Assembly (NCBI GenBank): GCA_900557035.1
Contig: USRA01000020.1
Span: forward strand, 1-29,610
Length of the DNA: 29,610 nucleotides
Source: an uncultured Prevotella sp.
GTDB taxonomy: Bacteria > Bacteroidota > Bacteroidia > Bacteroidales > Bacteroidaceae
Direction: 5' to 3'
The position numbers and the translations under genes were made by a program. Shown here in pieces: positions 15,113-21,237 of the stretch. Below the pieces are notes generated by a model. It made no database searches. It saw only the letters and a program-made list of their open reading frames with translations, and was not told the DNA's origin. Positions within the stretch are counted from its first letter, which is position 1; each line of letters starts with the position of its first letter.

Positions 15113-16330
15113 TTAATTGGCATATGCGATAGAACTGATAGGAATGTTCATCGCTTTATTCATGTCTTTAGTAAGTTCTCCTACTTTGCTCACGAACAAA
15201 TTATATTCTTCCTGGGTATATTTTTTATGGTTCTTTGCACCATTAGTACCCGAATTGCCTGGTGGAAGCAGATTACCATGATACGTTTTACTGAAATATC
15301 TGTTGAATTTTGCTTCTTTGCCAGTTCCTGTAATTCCAGCCCATTCCATCAGCATTACTATGATGGGACCATAGATATGATGTTTCCCCTCCTTCTTATC
15401 TGTTCTTCCAAGAACCTTTAGTCCTGCGAGTTTGCAGGGTTCTATCAAATTATCAAGATGGGTAATTACGAATCTTACTTGTTTAGCAAAGTCATGATTG
15501 TCAGGCCATAGAAGAGATTCTGTAGGACTCAAATCATCCTTCTTACCCTTTTCAATGGCATCGAAAATGACGAAATTTTGAAACTGGCTCACGTTATAGG
15601 TATGAAAACAATCGCAGATGACTTGTTGCAAAGACTTTGCCTTATCCATTCTTTCCTTCAAACTATTCATCGGATATGTGACACCGCCGGTATTCTCTAA
15701 GATCTTAATGAAATCTCTCGACGTTTTAGCAACATTGTCATAGTTATCCTTATAAATCTTGTAACATAAGTCAGGATGGCTTCTGATGTAATTCTCCTTT
15801 GCAATAATTTCTCTACAAAGAGCCATTACGCCCGTTAGCTTACAAAAAAATAAGCTAACAGAACAGCATAGATCTTTCACGCAATCTGGGTAGCTTTCCA
15901 AGCCAAACATATCTCTTTCGAATGTAAGACCTGTTAAGTATGAGTGATTAAAAACAGATAGCTTCTTTTCTGTTCCATTACCTCCAGCCTTCTTGCGAAT
16001 GATGGGACACATCTTTCTAAAAAGTTTCTTTGTTCCAGCTAATGTACTTCTCAGTTTTCGACAAAGCTTAAGAGCTGTGTCGTAGCATTGGTTGTGGTCG
16101 GTGGCATATAACTTATTGAACTCTTTAGAAAATTTTTCTAAAGAGATGTATTCTTTATCTATTTTGGCAATGCTGATTCTTACTTCAGCATTGATTAAAT
16201 TGATATCACTCTCGTCATAATCACGACTTCTGATGGATGCAAAGATCTTATCGTTTTCAAAGTCCTCTGCATCATTGATAAGGTTCTGAAAGCTTTGCTC
16301 AGAAGCATCTAATACGCTGGTATACCTCAT
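15113..16330 (-). CDS. Hypothetical 405-aa protein beside the site array
   Basis: I do not recognise this family. It has no signal peptide or membrane segment and is Lys-rich, with long helical stretches (about 45-110 and 170-260). Cysteines are frequent (CPIIRKK, YPDCVKDLCCSVSLFFC, VICDCFHTYN) but not in an obvious zinc pattern. The C-terminal third holds LMEWAGITGTGKEAKFNRYFSKTYHGNLLPPG and KKYTQEEYNLFVSKVGEL. Base composition is clearly more AT-rich than the core genes, which suggests transfer. The TACAGATAATT array lies directly downstream and the primase-like cassette beyond that, so it may be the initiator, a regulator or simply cargo. Confidence 0.8.
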   Translation of the reverse strand: MRYTSVLDASEQSFQNLINDAEDFENDKIFASIRSRDYDESDINLINAEVRISIAKIDKEYISLEKFSKEFNKLYATDHNQCYDTALKLCRKLRSTLAGTKKLFRKMCPIIRKKAGGNGTEKKLSVFNHSYLTGLTFERDMFGLESYPDCVKDLCCSVSLFFCKLTGVMALCREIIAKENYIRSHPDLCYKIYKDNYDNVAKTSRDFIKILENTGGVTYPMNSLKERMDKAKSLQQVICDCFHTYNVSQFQNFVIFDAIEKGKKDDLSPTESLLWPDNHDFAKQVRFVITHLDNLIEPCKLAGLKVLGRTDKKEGKHHIYGPIIVMLMEWAGITGTGKEAKFNRYFSKTYHGNLLPPGNSGTNGAKNHKKYTQEEYNLFVSKVGELTKDMNKAMNIPISSIAYAN

Positions 16331-16373
16331 TCGCTATTATTTTTAAGTTAATAATTTGCAGTTATGGTCTCGT

Positions 16374-16393
16374 ACACCTTTATATAGGGGTGT
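16374..16393. other. Short hairpin in the leader of the 405-aa gene
   Basis: ACACC at 16374-16378 complements GGTGT at 16389-16393 around an AT-rich loop, 45-65 bases before the start codon. A weak -7-like CAACTTTGC is at plus 16419-16427 on the minus strand. The rest of 16394-16632 is AT-rich with no gene seen. Confidence 0.4.
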
Positions 16394-16632
16394 GCGTGAG
16401 GATATCCTGCTTTCATTTGCAAAGTTGCGAAAAGATTACGGAAATAAAACAAAATGGATTATTTTTCTTGTGTTAAAAAACACTAAGTCTTTGATATTCT
16501 GTATTTTATGATTTGTTTTTGGAAATTTTAAGTTTCTGCCGATTCCAAAAGTTGCCACAAAAGTAGTGTTTTAGTGTAAATTTAAGAATTAAACAATAGT
16601 TAATTTTTAAGATTTAAACGTTAACAAAGAAT

Positions 16633-16695
16633 GGCTTTTCAGTCCGAGCTAACTTATAGAATAGTCTTAAGTTTGTTCCATTCTGACTGAAAAGC
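16633..16695. repeat. Long imperfect hairpin after the AAA_14 gene
   Basis: GGCTTTTCAGTC at 16633-16644 pairs perfectly with 16684-16695; inside, AACTTA at 16651-16656 pairs with 16668-16673. It starts 18 bases beyond the AAA_14 stop. On the minus strand only a weak T-rich run follows, so it may be a terminator or a small palindromic element. Confidence 0.6.
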
Positions 16696-16713
16696 CGTAT
16701 AATTCTTAAAATA

Positions 16714-18009
16714 TCATTTCTCAAAATACGTACCAATGGCTATGAGAGGGATATTTTCCATCCATTCTTGATCTACATATCCTTTCATGGAGATGCGCAG
16801 TCCTTTCAGCCCAGGGTTGTCTTTGATGAACTGGGCCAGGGAACGGGCACGTACGTTTTCCTCAGCCTTTACTTCGATAGGTATAACCCTCTGGCTGTCT
16901 TGAATGACGAAATCAATCTCCGAAGGAGTCTTGGTATTGCTCCAGTAATAGGGCTTTAGTCCCAAGGCCAATAGTTGCTGTAGCACATACTGCTCTGTAA
17001 ATGCACCTTTGAACTCTGTGAATACATTGTCACCTATCAGCATCTGATCTGCTGAGGCATCCGTCATGCATGCCAGAAGACCACAATCTAATAAGAACAG
17101 TTTAAAGACATCCATGTCTTCATAAAACTTGAGGGGCATTTTAGGCTCCTTGATGCGGTTCACCTTATATACAATGCCGGCATCTACCAGCCATTGTATG
17201 GCCAGTTCAAAATCCTTGGCTCTGCTACCTTTGCGCACAGCTCCATAGATGAACTTCTTGTTTTCACGTGCCAGTTGAGAAGGGAGAGAATCCAGCACCT
17301 CCCGGATTCTTGTAGATTCCGCAGCTGAAGTATGTTTGGAAATATCCCTGCGATAGGCTTCCAGAATATCACGCTGCAGGGTGCGAACCTGCTGCAAGTC
17401 TGTATTTTCGATGAATTTGCTTACCACTCCTGGCATGCCGCCCACAAAGTAATATTGTCGGAGCAATTCCGTCATCTTGGGTTTCATGATGTCGATAAGT
17501 CCCCAGTCTTTGGAATGGAGTAATTCTATCCATCCTTCATTGCCGGTAGCATCAAGATATTCCTCGTAATCCATAGGGTACATGGTAAGCATATCTACTT
17601 TTCCAACAGGGAACGACTCTCCCTTACCAAGGGTAACCCCAAGTAGGGACCCTGCTACCATGACATGGTATTCGGGAGCTTTTTCGCAAAAGTACTTCAA
17701 ACTGTGGAGTCCTCTCGGAATCTCCTGTATTTCATCCAAGATGATGAGAGTGTCAGCAGGAGTAATCCTGACACCAGTAATGGCTTGGATGGTGATGAGG
17801 ATTCTGTCTATGTTGTAATCGAGCTCAAAGAGCTGTTTCATTCTTGGCTCATCGTCACAGTTGATATATGCTACGTTTTTGTATTCCTTTTCTCCAAAGT
17901 GTTGCATAATCCAAGTCTTACCTACTTGTCTGGCACCTAGTAACATCAAGGGCTTTCTGTCCACATTTCTTTTCCATTTCAAGAGCTGTTTGTATATCTT
18001 TCTTTTCAT
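16714..18009 (-). CDS. AAA_14 / DUF4143 ATPase
   Basis: 431 aa from the ATG at 18009; an in-frame ATG 90 bases upstream is rejected because it lies beyond the promoter and only translates the upstream repeats. Walker A is GARQVGKT at residues 25-32 and Walker B is LIILDEIQ at 88-95. A helical linker region (about 190-300) precedes the C-terminal DUF4143 domain, where EFKGAFTEQYVLQQL, YYWSNTKTPSEIDFVI and VIPIEVKAEEN match a PD-(D/E)XK-like nuclease fold with Glu-Asp and Glu-x-Lys. The family is common and often multi-copy in Bacteroidales; its role is not established. Its promoter overlaps three 33-base-phased repeats. Confidence 0.92.
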   Translation of the reverse strand: MKRKIYKQLLKWKRNVDRKPLMLLGARQVGKTWIMQHFGEKEYKNVAYINCDDEPRMKQLFELDYNIDRILITIQAITGVRITPADTLIILDEIQEIPRGLHSLKYFCEKAPEYHVMVAGSLLGVTLGKGESFPVGKVDMLTMYPMDYEEYLDATGNEGWIELLHSKDWGLIDIMKPKMTELLRQYYFVGGMPGVVSKFIENTDLQQVRTLQRDILEAYRRDISKHTSAAESTRIREVLDSLPSQLARENKKFIYGAVRKGSRAKDFELAIQWLVDAGIVYKVNRIKEPKMPLKFYEDMDVFKLFLLDCGLLACMTDASADQMLIGDNVFTEFKGAFTEQYVLQQLLALGLKPYYWSNTKTPSEIDFVIQDSQRVIPIEVKAEENVRARSLAQFIKDNPGLKGLRISMKGYVDQEWMENIPLIAIGTYFEK

Positions 18010-18037
18010 AACTGTCTGTATTTTAAATATTTCTGCT

Positions 18038-18046
18038 GCAAAGATA
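18038..18046 (-). promoter_or_regulatory. -7 box of the AAA_14 gene
   Basis: TATCTTTGC on the minus strand, 28 bases before the start codon, directly next to the first of three phased repeats. Confidence 0.65.
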
Positions 18047-18129
18047 CACTTTTTCGATGATAAAAACAAGAAAATTGCACACTTTTTCGATGATAACAAA
18101 TGTTAAATCATACACTTTTTCGAGGATAA
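18046..18129. repeat. Three 18-bp direct repeats phased at 33 bp over the AAA_14 promoter
   Basis: ACACTTTTTCGATGATAA occurs at 18046-18063 and 18079-18096, and with one change (GAGG for GATG) at 18112-18129. Starts are exactly 33 bases apart, about three helical turns. The first abuts the -7 box and the second covers the -33 zone. Confidence 0.9.
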
Positions 18130-18178
18130 GGTTGATTTATGCTTGAAAAAATAGCATTTTAATGGTAATGGAGATTGA

Positions 18179-18325
18179 TCATTTGTCAGTTAATTTGTAA
18201 GCCGTGCGCAAATGTTCTGACTGCATTTTCTGCAACTTTTCATTGCTCATTTCGCCAGATTCCCAAAGCTTATCCATTTCTCGTTGCAAGCGCTCATTCA
18301 TGAACTTTACTAATTGTTTTGCCAT
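18179..18325 (-). CDS. 48-aa small helical protein
   Basis: ATG at 18325 to TGA at 18179. The protein is MAKQLVKFMNERLQREMDKL in its first 20 residues, then a Trp-Glu-Ser-Gly turn and a second helix ending in HLRTAYKLTDK. The two amphipathic helices, rich in charged residues, resemble small conserved Bacteroidetes proteins of about 50 aa. It has a full promoter (18424-18455) and a terminator-like hairpin between promoter and gene, which supports a real, regulated gene. A small DNA- or RNA-binding or partner protein is possible; no function is claimed. The gene lies between the AAA_14 gene and the restriction-modification-like operon. Confidence 0.72.
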   Translation of the reverse strand: MAKQLVKFMNERLQREMDKLWESGEMSNEKLQKMQSEHLRTAYKLTDK

Positions 18326-18375
18326 AATCGTAACTTTTAGAATTATGTTTTTGCTATAGTTTATAAATGAAAAAA

Positions 18376-18415
18376 TCCCAGCCTATTTAAGCATTGTTAA
18401 GAGGCTCGGCTGGAA
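18376..18415 (-). terminator. Terminator-like hairpin in the leader of the 48-aa gene
   Basis: On the minus strand, 18415-18408 pairs with 18383-18376 (core CCAGCC/GGCTGG, 8 bp with one G-U) around a 24-base loop, followed by T5-T6. It lies between the promoter and the start codon, so it can act as an attenuator or as the end of a very short RNA. Confidence 0.65.
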
Positions 18416-18423
18416 CTAACGGT

Positions 18424-18455
18424 GCAAAGATACAGATAATTATTGATACTTCAAA
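18424..18455 (-). promoter_or_regulatory. Promoter of the 48-aa gene
   Basis: TATCTTTGC (plus 18424-18432) and TTTG (plus 18452-18455) on the minus strand, spaced 19. A TACAGATAATT match overlaps it at plus 18431-18441. Confidence 0.78.
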
Positions 18456-18463
18456 GATTTTGA

Positions 18464-18500
18464 GATGAATATTTTGATTTCGCAAGAAAAAATGGGGGAT
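18464..18500. repeat. 37-bp intergenic repeat, copy 1
   Basis: This stretch matches 26426-26462 at 35 of 37 positions (core GATGAATATTTTGATTTCGC). Both copies lie upstream of minus-strand promoters. Here it separates two divergent promoters. Confidence 0.88.
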
Positions 18501-18524
18501 AATATAAAAAAGGTGGCGATTCTT

Positions 18525-18556
18525 TTTGTTATCTCTGATTTTTGCAGTATCTTTGC
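18525..18556 (+). promoter_or_regulatory. Promoter of the structured leader and restriction-modification-like operon
   Basis: TTTG at 18525-18528 and TATCTTTGC at 18548-18556, spaced 19. The upstream AAAAAGGTGGCG block is shared with the promoter of the S37-type peptidase. Transcripts would start near 18563 and run through the 18703-18829 element into the methyltransferase genes. Confidence 0.78.
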
Positions 18557-18702
18557 AGAAGCAAAGCTGCACTCGGCAATTTTGAAAGCAAGCTTTCATT
18601 GCGCTCGTTTGCATTTACTTTGCAATTGGATTGATTCGCCTTAGGGCGATGACGTCTGTTTTTGTGGATGAAATAGATTTCGTATCTAGTTCGATGAAGT
18701 TC

Positions 18703-18829
18703 TAAACTCAAATAGTCCGACCAGACAATAGCAACGAACTTCTGAGGATGAGGATGCGCCTAGCTATAGGCGTACCCCTTCCTTTCGTTTCGTTGCATGG
18801 GTAATCTTTGGTCGGACAGCCTGAGTTTA
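18703..18829 (+). ncRNA. Candidate structured leader RNA or palindromic element
   Basis: A 127-base stem with three perfect 8-bp blocks in order: TAAACTCA 18703-18710 with 18822-18829, GTCCGACC 18715-18722 with 18810-18817, and GCAACGAA 18731-18738 with 18789-18796. The apex is CGCCTA (18757-18762) with TAGGCG (18767-18772) and a 4-base loop. GGCGTACC (18769-18776) can instead pair with GGTGCGCC at 18848-18855, which is followed by T6, an alternative that would act like a terminator. The element is downstream of a strong promoter and before the methyltransferase start at 18954. It contains no gene. Confidence 0.6.
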
Positions 18830-18953
18830 GGAATGAAAAGGAATGTGGGTGCGCCTTTTTTATTCCACAATATTTAGAATAAGACTTCATTCTATGAGTC
18901 TTCATACGATAAGTCTTTGAAAAACAAGTCTTTCATGTATTATTGATTTTTAA

Positions 18954-19661
18954 ATGTCCGACCAAAACATGATAAACAATCAAGATTCTGATAATGAGAG
19001 ACAGGTAGTTTCGCGTGAGCGAGTGGTGGAGCATGGAGAAGTTTATACCGCCAAGCGTGAGGTGAATGCTATGCTCGACCTGGTGAAGGAAGAGACGGAG
19101 CGTATCGACTCCCGATTCCTGGAACCGGCTTGCGGCAACGGCAATTTCCTCATCGAAATTCAGCGCCGTAAACTCGAGGTGGTGGAGTGCCAGTATGGTA
19201 AGAGCCGATACGACTACGAACTGTATGCCGCCCTCGCCATCAGTTCGATGTACGGCGTGGAGCTGCTGCCCGACAATGTGGCTGCCTGTCAGAAGAGGCT
19301 CTATGATGATTTCATGGAGCGCTATCAACGTGTGTTTCATCAGGAAAGTAGTGCCCCTTATGAGCGTTGTATTCAGTTCCTTTATGCCAAAAACATTCTT
19401 TGTGGTGATGCCCTCACCATGGAAACGTCTTCCGGGAAACCTATTGTCTTCTCGGAATGGGGCTTCGTGGGCGGTGGCAAAGTGAAGCGTCGTGACTTCC
19501 GTCTTGATGATTTGCTCAAGAACGTGGAGTATGATAAGCCGAAACCAGACGAAGAGGGTTTGCTTTTTGCTGATACGGGCGAGCCAACCTTCGTGCATGA
19601 GCCTATCAAGGAATATCCGTTGACTCATTATCTTAATCTTCCCGACCATGATCAATTATAA
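18954..19661 (+). CDS. Methyltransferase-like subunit lacking a catalytic motif IV
   Basis: 235 aa with the N6-adenine methyltransferase N-terminal pattern: motif X, GEVYTAKREVNAMLDLV at about 28-44, motif I for SAM binding, LEPACGNGNFL at 56-66, and a motif-II-like YGVELLPDNVAACQ. After NILCGDALT, where the catalytic (D/N)PP(Y/F) would follow, the sequence reads VFSEWGFVGGG, so no NPPY is present. The protein ends at 235 aa, without a target-recognition domain. Its last 14 bases overlap the next gene. It is probably a non-catalytic partner of that methylase; a truncated duplicate is the alternative. The start at 18954 follows a 390-base leader. Confidence 0.88.
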   Translation: MSDQNMINNQDSDNERQVVSRERVVEHGEVYTAKREVNAMLDLVKEETERIDSRFLEPACGNGNFLIEIQRRKLEVVECQYGKSRYDYELYAALAISSMYGVELLPDNVAACQKRLYDDFMERYQRVFHQESSAPYERCIQFLYAKNILCGDALTMETSSGKPIVFSEWGFVGGGKVKRRDFRLDDLLKNVEYDKPKPDEEGLLFADTGEPTFVHEPIKEYPLTHYLNLPDHDQL

Positions 19662-21150
19662 TCCCGATGTGCTCAGTTGCCTGGCCAATCTGAGCAACGA
19701 TGAGGTGTTCACGCCTCCTGAGATAGCCAACCGCATGCTCGACCTTTTGCCAAAGGAGATTTGGAGCGATAGTAAAGTAAAGTTTCTCGATCCTTTTTGT
19801 AAGAGCGGCGTGTTTCTTCGTGAGATAACCAAGCGGCTGCTGGATGGTCTCTCCGAAGAGATTCCCGATATGCAGGAGCGCCTTGACCATATCCTTCATC
19901 ATCAGGTGTATGGCATGGCGATAACGGAGCTTACTTCTCTGGTGAGCCGCCGTTCGCTCTATTGCAGCAAGGAGGCCAGCAGCGAGTATAGCATCAGCCG
20001 CTTTGATGAGGCTGCCGGCAACATCGCCTTCCATGAGATTCAGCATACCTGGAATGAATCTACAGGTAAGTGTATCTATTGCGGCGCAAGCCGAGATGTG
20101 TACGAGCGTGGCGAGGATAAGGAAAGCCATGCTTATCAGTTTATTCATACAGACAATCCAAAAGAACTATTCAACAATATGAAATTCGATGTAATTATTG
20201 GCAATCCGCCGTATCAGCTGAATGATGGTGGGGGAAGAGATTCTGCTGCTATACCATTATATGATAAGTTTGTACAAAAAGCAAAGCAGTTAGCACCTCA
20301 TTTCTTGATAATGATTATTCCTGCTCGTTGGTATACTGGTGGAAGAGGTCTTGATGATTTTAGAGATAATATGATTTCTGATACTCGTATGAAAGTAATT
20401 CATGATTATCCGGAAACTGATGATTGTTTTCCTGGCTTGAACATTAGAGGTGGAGTATGTTATTTCTTATGGGATTCTTTGTATCATGGAGATTGTACTA
20501 TCATTAATCATATAAAAGGAAAAATGATTGAAATGAAACGTCCTTTGAAGGAAGCCAATATCCCGCTTCTTATTAGATACAATCAATCTATAAGTATAAT
20601 GAAGAAAGTCTTAAAGTTTAAAGAGGTATCTTTAGGGAAGTATGTTAGTACTAGTAAGCCTTTTGGGATGCGTTCGAATTTTAGTGATTTTACTTCAATC
20701 CAAACTGAGATGCATTCAGTCAAGCTTTATAGATTTGGTGAAAATGGTTATGTTGCTAAGAAGATTATTGTAAAAAATGAAAATTTGATAGACCGTTACA
20801 AGGTCTTGGTTTCAAAGGCTAGTCCTGGCGGTGATGAATATCCTCATTCTATCGTGAGTCAGCCTATTGTTTCAGAACCAAACTCCGTTTGTACCGAAAC
20901 GTATTTGGTAATAAAAGATGTGGATTCAAGAACAGAAGCAGAGAATTTGGTTTCTTATATTAAGACCAGATTCTTTAGATTTATGATGTCTTTGGTAAAG
21001 AACACCCAAAACATTTCAAAGGCGAGTTATACTTTCGTCCCCCTCCAAGACTTCTCTCATCCTTGGACCGACGAGATGCTCTATCGCAAGTACAAACTCT
21101 CATCTGATGAAATCGCCTTCATCGAGTCGATGATTCGTCCGATGGAATAA
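19648..21150 (+). CDS. Eco57I-like adenine-specific DNA methylase
   Basis: 500 aa, predicted to methylate adenine N6 in a specific DNA site. Motif X is FTPPEIANRMLDLLP at 21-35, motif I FLDPFCKSGVFL at 47-58, and the catalytic motif IV is NPPY at 186-189. A Cys-x-x-Cys ribbon (KCIYCGAS, 141-148) lies before it. The C-terminal half (about 250-470) should be the target-recognition region, closing with FVPLQDFSHPWTDEMLY and IAFIESMIRPME, typical of this family. DNA from about 20150 to 21015 is strikingly AT-rich compared with both sides. The gene overlaps the upstream methyltransferase-like gene and precedes the GIY-YIG helicase gene by 87 bases. Confidence 0.93.
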   Translation: MINYNPDVLSCLANLSNDEVFTPPEIANRMLDLLPKEIWSDSKVKFLDPFCKSGVFLREITKRLLDGLSEEIPDMQERLDHILHHQVYGMAITELTSLVSRRSLYCSKEASSEYSISRFDEAAGNIAFHEIQHTWNESTGKCIYCGASRDVYERGEDKESHAYQFIHTDNPKELFNNMKFDVIIGNPPYQLNDGGGRDSAAIPLYDKFVQKAKQLAPHFLIMIIPARWYTGGRGLDDFRDNMISDTRMKVIHDYPETDDCFPGLNIRGGVCYFLWDSLYHGDCTIINHIKGKMIEMKRPLKEANIPLLIRYNQSISIMKKVLKFKEVSLGKYVSTSKPFGMRSNFSDFTSIQTEMHSVKLYRFGENGYVAKKIIVKNENLIDRYKVLVSKASPGGDEYPHSIVSQPIVSEPNSVCTETYLVIKDVDSRTEAENLVSYIKTRFFRFMMSLVKNTQNISKASYTFVPLQDFSHPWTDEMLYRKYKLSSDEIAFIESMIRPME

Positions 21151-21237
21151 TCTTGAAATATTATCTGAGTAGGGTAAGGGAGCAGGTATCCTTCCTGCTT
21201 CCACCTTATTATATATAACAACATAACATCATGGATT

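Noticed and set aside
16633..16695. Integron attC site
   Set aside because: The arms are GGCTTTTCAGTC and its complement, without the RYYYAAC and GTTRRRY boxes at the required ends, and no integron integrase is present.
18010..18099. Upstream ATG start for the AAA_14 gene
   Set aside because: It lies beyond the -7 box at 18038-18046 and only translates the 33-bp-phased repeats.
18046..18129. CRISPR-like spacing of three repeats
   Set aside because: Only three 18-bp units with 15-base gaps, no palindromic repeat and no cas genes; they lie over a promoter.
18703..18829. Retron non-coding RNA
   Set aside because: No reverse transcriptase gene is present; the neighbours are methyltransferase and helicase genes.
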